64,000 nt of DNA. Source: Flavobacterium branchiarum (GTDB lineage: Bacteria > Bacteroidota > Bacteroidia > Flavobacteriales > Flavobacteriaceae). Numbering within the stretch: position 1 is the first letter of the stretch; the number at the start of each line of letters is the position of its first letter. The position numbers and the translations under genes are program-made. A model generated the notes under the pieces. That model was not told the origin of the DNA, did not search any database, and saw only the letters and a list, made by a program, of their open reading frames with translations. The stretch spans positions 1,798,001 to 1,862,000 of the forward strand of contig NZ_JAUFQQ010000003.1 in the NCBI RefSeq assembly GCF_030409845.1, given 5' to 3'. Shown piece after piece: positions 1 through 8,015 of this stretch.

Positions 1-339
1 ATTGATTTTATAAAAATACCAAATCTTCCTAAGTGTGATGGAGCAATCTATGTTTCAGGCGACAGTATGTACCCGTTGTTAAAAAGTGGCGATATTGTCA
101 TGTACAAGCAAATTCACAATATCAAAGACGGTATCTATTGGGGCGAGATGTATTTGATTAGTGTGATTGATGATGGTTCAGAAATGGTAATGGTAAAATA
201 CATTAAGAAATCTGAAAAAGAAGGTTATATAAAGCTAGTTAGCCAGAACCAGCACCATCAAGAAAGAGATATTCCATTAAAAAAAGTGAAAGCTTTAGCC
301 TTAATAAAGGCTAGTATTAGAATAAACTCCATGAGCTAA
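1..339 (+). CDS. S24/LexA-like peptidase domain, C-terminal part (gene start outside window)
   Basis: The reading frame is open from base 1, so the gene begins upstream of the window. About 112 C-terminal residues are visible. The motif GDSMYPLLKSGDIV is the serine region of S24 (LexA/UmuD/CI-type) peptidases, with the catalytic serine codon at 64-66. The expected lysine lies in MVKYIKK (codon 196-198). In this family the domain is usually fused to an N-terminal HTH, giving a repressor that inactivates itself by self-cleavage, or it stands alone as in UmuD. Which of these applies cannot be decided from the part present. An internal ATG at 67 follows the catalytic serine and is not a credible start. 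An XRE-type repressor is the most likely identity. Confidence 0.8.
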   Translation: MDFIKIPNLPKCDGAIYVSGDSMYPLLKSGDIVMYKQIHNIKDGIYWGEMYLISVIDDGSEMVMVKYIKKSEKEGYIKLVSQNQHHQERDIPLKKVKALALIKASIRINSMS

Positions 340-489
340 AATGGTAACACATTAATTATGAGTTAATTATATGTTTTAACTATTGTTATTTGTACTTTTG
401 GGGGGTATTTAAATGTATTTTTATCAGTTTTAGCTTTATTAATATGCTTTTACGGGGCATTTTATGTCTGTATTTTTCGCATTGATGAA

Positions 490-525
490 GCAACCCAATA
501 CGCAACCCAATATGCAACCCAATAA
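490..525 (+). repeat. Three tandem copies of a 12-bp unit
   Basis: The units GCAACCCAATAC, GCAACCCAATAT and GCAACCCAATAA follow one another without gaps. An ATG-started 37-codon frame (464-577) runs through them and would read K-QPN-TQPN-MQPN, but nothing else supports it as a gene. The 577-base stretch after the S24 gene otherwise holds only this repeat, the inverted repeat at 567-617 and the hairpin at 778-796. Confidence 0.7.
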
Positions 526-566
526 TAGAAAAGAGTGTTTTTTTTCACTTTATCAATATATCGAAA

Positions 567-617
567 TTCAGGTTTAAATTAACTTTAATCAATAGTTAAA
601 ATCAGTTTAAACCTGAA
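567..617. repeat. 12-bp perfect inverted repeat
   Basis: TTCAGGTTTAAA (567-578) is matched by TTTAAACCTGAA (606-617). An inner TTAACT/AGTTAA pair strengthens the possible hairpin. It lies about 230 bp downstream of the S24 gene. It could be a regulator site or a structured RNA end; the sequence does not decide. Confidence 0.6.
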
Positions 618-777
618 CAAATAAGCTCTCTAATAGCTTGTTTTTATTAGATTTAAGGGGTTTTTTAGTTCTTTTAATATATACTTAACTCTTATGGGTA
701 TTTAATCGATGTTTATGCGGTATTTATTGGTGGCTTATTCGTAATTAATTGAAGCTTCGTTTTTAAACAAAAAAAAA

Positions 778-796
778 CGCTCAACTTACGTGAGCG
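778..796. terminator. Hairpin between A-tract and T-rich flank
   Basis: CGCTCA and TGAGCG form a 6-bp stem with a 7-base loop. A run of A lies on the left and CCTTATTTTT on the right, so it could act as a bidirectional intrinsic terminator. It is about 120 bp beyond the 3' end of the leftward efflux operon. Confidence 0.5.
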
Positions 797-916
797 CCTT
801 ATTTTTATGGCTTTTTCGCCCTTTTTTTGGACTTTTTTAGCTTTATTCTTTTGGTAGTATTGTTTAGTGCCCTATAAGCGCATCTCAAAAAATAAATAAT
901 TAACGGGTAACAGGTA

Positions 917-2335
917 TTATTTCCATCCTCCACCAAGTGCACGATATAACTCGGTATTGGCGGTTAATTGTTCGCGTTTTATATTAGCAAGTTCTAGTTC
1001 GCTTTGTAATATATTGGCTTGAGCTGTAATAACTTCTAGGTAATCTGCCATTCCGTTTTTGAAAAGCATATTTGAGTTAGTAATTGCTTGTTGCAAAGTT
1101 TTTACGCGCTCTTTAAGAAAGTATTGTTGGCTTTCTAATTTTTCGATTTTTACTAAAGCATCCGATACTTCACTCACGGCAACAAGTACCGATTGTCTGA
1201 AGTTTAATACTGCTTTTTCTCTTTCGGCTTTGGCAATATTATATTGTGTTTTTATTCTTTTATTGTTTAATAAAGGTTGCGTTAATCCACCAAGGGCAGT
1301 TCCGAATAAAGAAGCTGGAATGTTGAACCAATTGCTTGTTTCGAATGAATTTAAACCACCACTTGCAGTAATTTTAAGGGATGGATATAAGCTTGCTTTT
1401 GTGATTCCGACAGCTGCATTTGCTTTAACCAATGCTAATTCTGCGCTTTTTACATCTGGTCTTTGTTTTACTAATGACGAAGGAATTCCTGCTGTTAAAT
1501 TTTGTTTTAACTCGATTGAATTCAGTGTAATTGTTCTTTCTTTTGAACTTGGAAATGTACCAGTTAAGACGCTTAATGCATTTTCTTGGATGGCAATGTT
1601 TTGTTCCAATGCTGGAATCAATTGTGCTGCAATTAATTTTTGTGCTTCCGATTGCTGAATGGCTAATGATGTTACTTGACCTGCATCGTATTTTAATTTG
1701 ATGATGAAGGTTGTACTGTCATTTAATTTCAAGTTCTTTTTGGCAATTTCTAATTGAGAATCTAGCATTAAAAGATTGTAATATCCTTTGGAAACATTAG
1801 AAACTATTGTTGTTTGTAATGCCTTTTTTACTTCTTCTGATTGAAGATATCCTGCATAAGCTTCTTTTTTCTGACTGCGAATTTTACCCCAAATATCAGC
1901 TTCCCAAGAAAAGTTGATTCCTGTTGAGTAATCTTCAATATGGCTTTTATTTAAAGATTGATTCAGATTAATTCCGTTGAAACTATTCTTAGATGGATTA
2001 TTGATGCTTCCGTTTACGAATGCGTTCATTTCGGGAATATTTCCCCATTTTGTCTGCGTTAATTGATATTGTGCTATTTCAATGTTTTTGGTTGCAATTT
2101 GCAAGTCATTGTTCTTTGTAATTGCACTGTCAATTAGTTTTACAATATCTTTCTCTGTAAAGAACGTTTTCCATTCCATACTAGCAGTACTTGTTGTATC
2201 GCTTGAAGCGGATGCTCCCCTGAAATTATCAGGGAATGCATCTTTTGGAACTTCAATATCCTTGGAAACTTTACAGGATATGAATGTTACGATGAGTACT
2301 AGTATCGCAACAGTTTTAGTTATATAATTTTTCAT
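917..2335 (-). CDS. RND efflux outer-membrane factor lipoprotein (TolC/NodT family)
   Basis: This is the outer-membrane channel of a tripartite multidrug pump. The protein has about 472 residues, normal for the NodT family. It shows a lipoprotein signal with the cysteine in TFISC, and then two OEP-type repeats rich in long helices; RPDVKSAELALVKANAAVGI is the typical mid-protein signature. A longer frame starts at 2365, but its first ten residues overlap the small ORF at 2350-2463, and the signal peptide begins naturally at 2335, so that start is preferred. It is the last gene of a leftward operon behind the adaptor and RND pump. It probably shares their TetR control. Identity is secure; the exported substrate is unknown. 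Confidence 0.93.
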   Translation of the reverse strand: MKNYITKTVAILVLIVTFISCKVSKDIEVPKDAFPDNFRGASASSDTTSTASMEWKTFFTEKDIVKLIDSAITKNNDLQIATKNIEIAQYQLTQTKWGNIPEMNAFVNGSINNPSKNSFNGINLNQSLNKSHIEDYSTGINFSWEADIWGKIRSQKKEAYAGYLQSEEVKKALQTTIVSNVSKGYYNLLMLDSQLEIAKKNLKLNDSTTFIIKLKYDAGQVTSLAIQQSEAQKLIAAQLIPALEQNIAIQENALSVLTGTFPSSKERTITLNSIELKQNLTAGIPSSLVKQRPDVKSAELALVKANAAVGITKASLYPSLKITASGGLNSFETSNWFNIPASLFGTALGGLTQPLLNNKRIKTQYNIAKAEREKAVLNFRQSVLVAVSEVSDALVKIEKLESQQYFLKERVKTLQQAITNSNMLFKNGMADYLEVITAQANILQSELELANIKREQLTANTELYRALGGGWK

Positions 2336-2349
2336 TTTATATCGTATCA

Positions 2350-2463
2350 TTAATTTTTTTGACATTTATCTTCTGGTGCTTCAAGTACTTTTGAAACTTT
2401 CCAGGATATTAATGTAAAGACAACAAAAACTGTTATCAGAACTGATGTTATATAATTTTCCAT
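2350..2463 (-). CDS. Small 37-residue membrane ORF resembling the outer-membrane factor signal peptide
   Basis: ATG at 2463, TAA at 2350-2352. The product begins MENYITSVLITVFVVF and continues LISWKVSKVLEAPEDKCQKN. It aligns without gaps to the first 37 residues of the next gene (MKNYIT..., FISCKVSKDIEVPKD). The match is also clear in DNA, for example in ATATCCTG(G/T)AAAGTTTC. The lipobox cysteine is replaced by tryptophan, so it cannot be lipidated there. It starts 2 bases after the RND pump stop and ends 14 bases before the outer-membrane factor start, which fits translational coupling. It is either a remnant of a 5' duplication of the outer-membrane factor gene or a small membrane peptide in the pump operon. 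Expression is not shown by the sequence. Confidence 0.55.
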   Translation of the reverse strand: MENYITSVLITVFVVFTLISWKVSKVLEAPEDKCQKN

Positions 2464-2465
2464 TT

Positions 2466-5400
2466 TTATTTTTCTTCGTTATGTAGTACGGCTAATGATT
2501 TTCCAGTAACCTTTTCTTGTAAATGTTGGAAGACGATAAATAATACTGGGATGATTAATACCCCAAGAATTACTCCAGAAATCATTCCACCAGCAGCACC
2601 AATACTTATCGAGTGGTTTCCTTTTGCAGATGGTCCTGTTGCACTCATCATCGGGATTATTCCCACGACAAATGCCAACGATGTCATGATAATTGGTCTT
2701 AGTCTTAGTTTGGCAGCTTCTATTGATGCAGCAACTAATGATTTTCCTGCTTTTCTTCGTTGTGAAGCAAATTCGACGATAAGAATTGCATTCTTGGCGA
2801 GCAATCCGATAAGCATGACTAGAGCAACTTGAACGTAAATATTATTTTCAATTCCAGTTAATCCGATTGCAATGAATACTCCAAATACTCCTACTGGAAT
2901 CGATAGTATTACTGCTAGTGGCAAGATGTAACTTTCGTATTGTGCTGCAAGTAGGAAGTAAATGAATATAAGACAAAGTAGGAATATCGTTGTTGATTGT
3001 CCTCCTGAAGAAATTTCTTCACGTGTTTGTCCTGAAAATTCATAGCTATATCCTGATGGCAATTGTTGTGCTGCTACTTCTTCGATTGCTTTAATGGCAT
3101 CTCCTGAACTAAATCCTGGTTTTGGAATGGCATTAATTGAAATCGAGTTAAACAAGTTGTATCTAGAAGCGGTTTCTGATCCATAAATACGAGTTAGTTT
3201 TACTAATGTATTGATTGGAACCATTGTACCATTTTTGTTCTTCACAAAAACATTATTGATTGATGATGGCTCGGCTCTATCTTCGATATCTGCTTGTACA
3301 ACAACTCTATAATATTTACCAAATCGGTTAAAGTCTGATGCTTGTGAGCTACCAAAATAAGCTTGCATTGTTTGTAGAATGTCTTTAACATTAACTCCCA
3401 ATTGGTCGGCTTTTTCATCATCAATATCCAATTGCAATTGTGGATAATCGGCTTTAAAAGTGGTAAATGCTACGGCAATTTCTGGACGCTTCATTAATTC
3501 ACCAATAAAAGTTTGTGAGATTCCACTAAACTTATCTAGTTTGCCTCCCGTTTTATCTTGCAAGACCAAATCAAGCGCTTCTACGTTACTGAAACCCGGA
3601 ACGGTTGGAAAGCTGAATACAAAGAAACTTCCTCCTGTAATTGAACCTAGTTTTGCTTGAACATCGGCCATAATTTGATCGATATTTTTAATAGCTCCAC
3701 GTTCTTCATTTGGTTTAAGCAATACGAAAATAACTGCCGATGATGGGCTTGTTGAGTTCGTTAATAGGTTAAATCCTGAAATTGCTGTAACGAATCTTGA
3801 TGGTTCTAATCCTCTCAATGTATTTTCTGCTTCAGTCATTACTTTCTGAGTTCCATCTAATGATGTTCCAGATGGTGTATTAACTGCAATGGCAATAAAT
3901 CCTTGATCTTCTGTTGGGATAAATCCTGCAGGAGTTGTTTTTACCATTAAGATTGTTGCTGCAGTTATTACTGCTAATCCTCCCAAACTTACCCATTTGT
4001 TGCGTATTAGGAATCTTAAACTTCCGACATAACGATTTGTTAACGAATTGAAACTTTTGTTGAATCCGATAAAGAATTTTTCTTTGAAACCTTTTTTAGC
4101 TTCTGGATCAGTTGCATGCGTTGCATGATTATTTTTCAAGAATAAAGCTGCAAGTGCTGGGCTTAATGTTAATGCGTTTACTGCCGAAATTAAAATTGCG
4201 ATTGCTAGTGTAAAGGCAAACTGACGATAGAAAACCCCTGTTGAACCTTCCATAAAACCGACAGGCAAGAATACAGCCGCCATTACAAGGGTTATCGAGA
4301 TAATCGCTCCTGTAATTTCGTGCATTGCTTCGTTTGTTGCTGCCTTTGGAGATAAATTTTTATGCTCCATTTTGGCATGCACTGCCTCGACGACGACAAT
4401 GGCATCATCGACGACAATTCCAATTGCTAGGATTAAGGCAAATAAGGTTAGTAGATTTATCGAAAATCCAAATAACTGCATGAAGAAAAACGTACCCAAT
4501 ATAGCAACAGGAACTGCAATTGCTGGAATCAATGTAGATCTGAAATCTTGAAGGAATATAAATACTACAACAAATACTAATATAAAAGCTTCAATTAAGG
4601 TATGTTTTACCTGATCTATTGATTGATCTAATGAAACTTTTGTGCTATAAAAGACATTTTGTTTTATTCCATCAGGGAAGCTTTTTGCTGATTTTTCCAT
4701 CAGATTATTTATTGCTACCTGAATTTCGTTTGAGTTAGATCCTGCTAATTGTATTACTCCAATTACAACTCCTTTTTTACCATTTAAACGAGTCAAACTA
4801 TTGTATGAATAGGCTCCAAGTTCAACTCTTGCTACATCTTTTAATCGTAGTACTGAACCATCGGCATTTGAGCGTATAGCTATTTTTTCATATTCTTCGG
4901 GTTTTGTTAGTTTTCCTTTGTATTTGATAACGTATTCGAAAACTTCTTTACTTCGTTCTCCAAATTTACCTGGAGCTGCTTCTAAACTTTTGTCTTGTAT
5001 GGCTCTCATCACCTCATTTGGTGTAACCTGATACGTTGCCATTTGTGTTGGATTTAACCATACACGCATGGAGTAATCTTTTACTCCACCAAATATACTT
5101 GCCGAACCTACTCCTGGAATACGTTTTATTTCTGGAATAATATTAATCTGTGCATAATTGGCAATAAACGTTTGGTCGTATTTAGCTTCGTCTTCGGTAT
5201 ATAAACCAATAGCCATTATGAGGCTATTTTGTTGTTTTGCTGTAGTTACCCCTTGCTGAACAACTTCTGCAGGTAACTGACTTGTAGCTTGTGCAACTCT
5301 GTTCTGAACGTTAACTGCTGCTTGATCAGCATCTGTACCTAATTTAAAGAAAATGGTAATCGCTAGCGTTCCATCATTACTGGCTATAGAACTCATATAG

Positions 5401-5627
5401 GTCATGTTCTCAACACCATTAATAGATTCTTCTAGTGATGGTGCTACCGAACGTAAGACTGTCTCGGCACTTGCTCCTGGATATACTGCTGTTACCAAAA
5501 CCGATGGCGGTGCAATATCAGGAAACTGTTGTAGGGGAAGTTTTGTAAGTCCTAGTACACCCAATATCACCAATAAAATGGAGATAACAGTTGCCAGTAC
5601 AGGTCTTTGAATGAATATTTTAAACAT
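2466..5627 (-). CDS. RND multidrug efflux pump, inner-membrane subunit (AcrB/MexB, HAE-1 family)
   Basis: This is a proton-driven drug transporter of 1053 residues, the usual length for the hydrophobe/amphiphile efflux family. It starts with MFKIFIQRPVLATVISILLV (TM1) and has two large periplasmic loops. The proton-relay aspartate pair is in GIVVDDAIVVVEAVHAKM (TM4) and the lysine in LLAKNAILIVEFA (TM10). The internal two-fold repeat is complete, with no frameshift. It is preceded by its adaptor gene (10-base gap) and followed by the small ORF and the outer-membrane factor. The family and the operon context make a multidrug or solvent efflux role very likely; the substrate cannot be read from sequence. 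Confidence 0.96.
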   Translation of the reverse strand: MFKIFIQRPVLATVISILLVILGVLGLTKLPLQQFPDIAPPSVLVTAVYPGASAETVLRSVAPSLEESINGVENMTYMSSIASNDGTLAITIFFKLGTDADQAAVNVQNRVAQATSQLPAEVVQQGVTTAKQQNSLIMAIGLYTEDEAKYDQTFIANYAQINIIPEIKRIPGVGSASIFGGVKDYSMRVWLNPTQMATYQVTPNEVMRAIQDKSLEAAPGKFGERSKEVFEYVIKYKGKLTKPEEYEKIAIRSNADGSVLRLKDVARVELGAYSYNSLTRLNGKKGVVIGVIQLAGSNSNEIQVAINNLMEKSAKSFPDGIKQNVFYSTKVSLDQSIDQVKHTLIEAFILVFVVVFIFLQDFRSTLIPAIAVPVAILGTFFFMQLFGFSINLLTLFALILAIGIVVDDAIVVVEAVHAKMEHKNLSPKAATNEAMHEITGAIISITLVMAAVFLPVGFMEGSTGVFYRQFAFTLAIAILISAVNALTLSPALAALFLKNNHATHATDPEAKKGFKEKFFIGFNKSFNSLTNRYVGSLRFLIRNKWVSLGGLAVITAATILMVKTTPAGFIPTEDQGFIAIAVNTPSGTSLDGTQKVMTEAENTLRGLEPSRFVTAISGFNLLTNSTSPSSAVIFVLLKPNEERGAIKNIDQIMADVQAKLGSITGGSFFVFSFPTVPGFSNVEALDLVLQDKTGGKLDKFSGISQTFIGELMKRPEIAVAFTTFKADYPQLQLDIDDEKADQLGVNVKDILQTMQAYFGSSQASDFNRFGKYYRVVVQADIEDRAEPSSINNVFVKNKNGTMVPINTLVKLTRIYGSETASRYNLFNSISINAIPKPGFSSGDAIKAIEEVAAQQLPSGYSYEFSGQTREEISSGGQSTTIFLLCLIFIYFLLAAQYESYILPLAVILSIPVGVFGVFIAIGLTGIENNIYVQVALVMLIGLLAKNAILIVEFASQRRKAGKSLVAASIEAAKLRLRPIIMTSLAFVVGIIPMMSATGPSAKGNHSISIGAAGGMISGVILGVLIIPVLFIVFQHLQEKVTGKSLAVLHNEEK

Positions 5628-5637
5628 TTTCGTTAAA

Positions 5638-6780
5638 TTATTTTTTGTTAATTACTTGGGCAACTTTAGCAGTCGATTTCTCTGGCTGAATTACTTGTCC
5701 TTCCTGAAGTTTGTCGATTCCGCTTAATACAATTTGATCTCCCGTTTTTACACCATCTTTAATAAGATAATCTGTTCCCATTTTGCCCATTATTGTGATT
5801 GGCATTTTGTTTACTTTATTGTCTTTATTTAGTGTATAAACAAATACTTTGTCTTGCATTTCGATAGTTGCCGATTGTGGAATCAAAATAGCATCGTCAT
5901 GCTGAATCCCTAAACGGATTTTACCTGTATTTCCTGAGCGTAATGTTCCATTTGAATTTGGGAAAGTTGCTCTAAGTGTTATTGCTCCGGTGTTTTTATC
6001 GAATTGTCCATCGACCATGTCTATTTTTCCAAGTTGTGCATATGCATTACCATCGGCTAGAATTAGAGAAACAGGAGGTAAGTTTTTGATTTTATCCCCT
6101 ATTGTATTTCCTGAATATTGAGTTTTGAAATTGATGAAATCAGTTTCTCCTAATGAGAAATACGCATACACTTGATGTACATCTGATAGTTTTGTTAGTG
6201 GTTCAACATCAGATGCCGATACTAAACTTCCTTGTTTTTTTGGAAGTCTTCCGATATATCCGTTTACAGGAGCTGTAATTGTAGTATAGCTTAAATTAAT
6301 TTTTGCTGATTCTACCATTGCTTTAGCTTGCTCAATATTTGCAACTGCGACTCTGTGGGAAGCTTTTGCGGTTTTTAATTGATAATCTGAAACTACTTTG
6401 TTTTGTACCAGAGGAGTTAGTTTGTCAATTTCTAATTGGGTGTTGATTAATGTCGCTTCTGCTGCGTGAAGGTTTGCAAGTGCATTGTTCAGTTGCTCAC
6501 GAAATGGACGATCGTTTATTTTAAACAGGGATTGTCCTTTTGAAACATAAGCACCTTCATCGACTAAAACTCGGTCTAGATTACCACCTACTTGTGGGCG
6601 AATTTCAACATCTATTGTTCCTTGTATTGAAGCAGGATATTCTGAATCTGTTGTTGCATTTGTGTTTTTTATTGCAAGTACTGGTAATAAAGGGGCTGCA
6701 GGAGCTGGCGCTTGAGCCTTATCTGCGCATCCCATTACAACTAGAGCAAGTAGGATACTGGTTATGAATATTTTTTTCAT
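5638..6780 (-). CDS. RND efflux periplasmic adaptor lipoprotein (AcrA/HlyD family)
   Basis: The adaptor joins the RND pump to the outer-membrane channel. The preferred start at 6780 gives 380 residues beginning MKKIFITSILLALVVMGC, a lipoprotein signal with the cysteine at residue 18. An upstream in-frame ATG (6855) would put 25 polar residues before the signal peptide and is less likely. The barrel-sandwich/lipoyl region contains GTIDVEIRPQVGGNLDRVLV and ITAPVNGYIGRLPKKQGSLV, with a hairpin of helices between them. It is the first gene of the leftward pump operon and lies directly downstream of the four-operator region at 6874-7145. Expression is therefore expected to respond to the TetR protein encoded upstream. 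Confidence 0.94.
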   Translation of the reverse strand: MKKIFITSILLALVVMGCADKAQAPAPAAPLLPVLAIKNTNATTDSEYPASIQGTIDVEIRPQVGGNLDRVLVDEGAYVSKGQSLFKINDRPFREQLNNALANLHAAEATLINTQLEIDKLTPLVQNKVVSDYQLKTAKASHRVAVANIEQAKAMVESAKINLSYTTITAPVNGYIGRLPKKQGSLVSASDVEPLTKLSDVHQVYAYFSLGETDFINFKTQYSGNTIGDKIKNLPPVSLILADGNAYAQLGKIDMVDGQFDKNTGAITLRATFPNSNGTLRSGNTGKIRLGIQHDDAILIPQSATIEMQDKVFVYTLNKDNKVNKMPITIMGKMGTDYLIKDGVKTGDQIVLSGIDKLQEGQVIQPEKSTAKVAQVINKK

Positions 6781-6873
6781 TTTAGAATTGATTTTAATTT
6801 GTTGAACATTTGAGTTAATTATTTTTGGAGAGGTGTTTGTATTAATTTGATTCATGTTTAATAATGTTCTTTT

Positions 6874-7145
6874 ATTTAACAGTGTTAAGTAATTAGGTGT
6901 AAAAATTCATATAATTATTCTTTCTAAGATTATAAGTAAATTATAATCGGTATTAAATTATTTATCACTGTTAAGTGAGGTTTGAAAAAAAATCTAAATC
7001 CTTTTTGGTAATAACAATTTGATTTAGAAACCGTATTAAATTATTTATCAGTGTTAAGTAGGAGAGGTAAAAAAAATTCTGACTCTTTGATGAAGGCAAA
7101 ATTCGGTTCAAAATTACAACATTAAATTACTTACCAGTGTTAAGT
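6874..7145. promoter_or_regulatory. Array of four evenly spaced palindromic operators (putative TetR sites)
   Basis: Four copies of a 17-bp imperfect palindrome occur at 6874-6890, 6960-6976, 7043-7059 and 7129-7145. Examples are ATTTAACAGTGTTAAGT and ACTTACCAGTGTTAAGT. The last three are preceded by ATTAAATT. Start-to-start distances are 86, 83 and 86 bp, close to eight helical turns. A related fifth site lies at the tetR promoter (7775-7791). The array fills most of the leader between tetR and the efflux adaptor gene. This is the arrangement expected of operators bound by the adjacent TetR protein, but binding is inferred. Confidence 0.75.
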
Positions 7146-7161
7146 GAGGATTAAATTTTTT

Positions 7162-7755
7162 TTAACGGATCGATTTTATAATTCCACCAATGGCGTCTTT
7201 TAAAATTTGTGTGTTAATAGTTTCTAATACTTCACTTTTGTTGATGATATTGATAGAAATTAAACCGTGTATAACTGAAAAGAATGTAAAATATTTTTGT
7301 TTTATCACATCTTCAGATGGTTTGCTATCTTTCATTATTTCTGAAATAACGGCAACGAATAGTTTGTATGGTGCTTCAGAAGCTGAACATCGCTCATTAC
7401 AGCAAGTCATTTGTACTCCAAACATTAGTTGATACATATCAGTACTTGTGAATGCAAAATCCCAATATGCCATCCACATAGCTTCTAGTTGCTCTTCTGG
7501 ATTGTCAAATTTGTCTCTTGCTTTTTCTAGCTCGACTGTTAATTTTGAGAAACCTCTACCAGTTAGTTCTTGTAAAATTGCTTCTTTATTTGAGAAGTAT
7601 TCATAAATGATTGGAGCAGTATATTCAATCTTATCTGCAATTTTTCGCATACTAAGACCTTGCCATCCATCTTCTTTTACAATAGTACAGGCAGCGTCCA
7701 GAATGTTTTTTCTGGTCTCTTCTTTTTGTCTTAAAATTCGATCTTTGCTTGCCAT
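7162..7755 (-). CDS. TetR/AcrR family transcriptional regulator
   Basis: A 197-residue one-component repressor. The N-terminal TetR HTH is complete: RQKEETRKNILDAACTIVKE, then SMRKIADKIEYTAPIIYEYF with the recognition helix ending in YEYFSNKEAIL. The C-terminal ligand domain contains MTCCNERC, a cysteine cluster that may be incidental. The gene lies upstream of, and in the same direction as, the tripartite RND operon. The repeated palindrome occurs once over its own promoter and four times in front of the pump genes. The likely role is repression of both itself and the pump, relieved by a pump substrate. Confidence 0.92.
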   Translation of the reverse strand: MASKDRILRQKEETRKNILDAACTIVKEDGWQGLSMRKIADKIEYTAPIIYEYFSNKEAILQELTGRGFSKLTVELEKARDKFDNPEEQLEAMWMAYWDFAFTSTDMYQLMFGVQMTCCNERCSASEAPYKLFVAVISEIMKDSKPSEDVIKQKYFTFFSVIHGLISINIINKSEVLETINTQILKDAIGGIIKSIR

Positions 7756-7774
7756 TTTGATAGAGTATTAAATT

Positions 7775-7820
7775 GTTTAACACCGTTAGGCAAATGTATG
7801 GCAATTTTTATAACTACAAA
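7775..7820 (-). promoter_or_regulatory. tetR promoter with overlapping operator
   Basis: On the minus strand a TTTG box (complement of CAAA at 7817-7820) is followed after 18 bp by TACATTTG (complement of 7791-7798), a textbook Bacteroidota TTTG-N(17-23)-TAnnTTTG promoter. The fifth palindrome, GTTTAACACCGTTAGGC (7775-7791), abuts and overlaps the -7 box. This fits autorepression. Confidence 0.7.
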
Positions 7821-7963
7821 ATAAAACTTTCATAGTTTTTTCTTATTGTTCCATTAGAATTTTTTAATGAATCGGTTATTTGTTGCAAAAAGACTGGAAT
7901 AGTAGGAGCTTAGAACAATTTTAAGTGTAACAGATTTTATAAAAAAAATGTGTTTTTAATTTT

Positions 7964-8000
7964 AATTTCTTCAAGGATTTCATGAAGCCTTGAAGAAATT
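7964..8000. terminator. 13-bp perfect hairpin downstream of the ketopantoate-reductase-like gene
   Basis: AATTTCTTCAAGG (7964-7976) pairs with CCTTGAAGAAATT (7988-8000) around an 11-base loop, 15 bases beyond the stop of the leftward gene at 8016. The flank has only short T runs, so it may be an RNA 3'-end stabiliser rather than an intrinsic terminator. Confidence 0.5.
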
Positions 8001-8015
8001 ACTTTAATATTTTAA

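Noticed and set aside
1059-1658. 199-residue plus-strand ORF antisense to the outer-membrane factor
   Set aside because: Shadow frame of a well-supported gene; composition atypical and no promoter or start signal.
2336-2365. Upstream start for the outer-membrane factor
   Set aside because: It would place ten residues before a normal lipoprotein signal and overlap the end of the small ORF at 2350-2463; 2335 is better.
3242-3424. 60-residue minus-strand ORF within the RND pump gene
   Set aside because: It is on the same strand but in another frame inside a clear, intact coding region.
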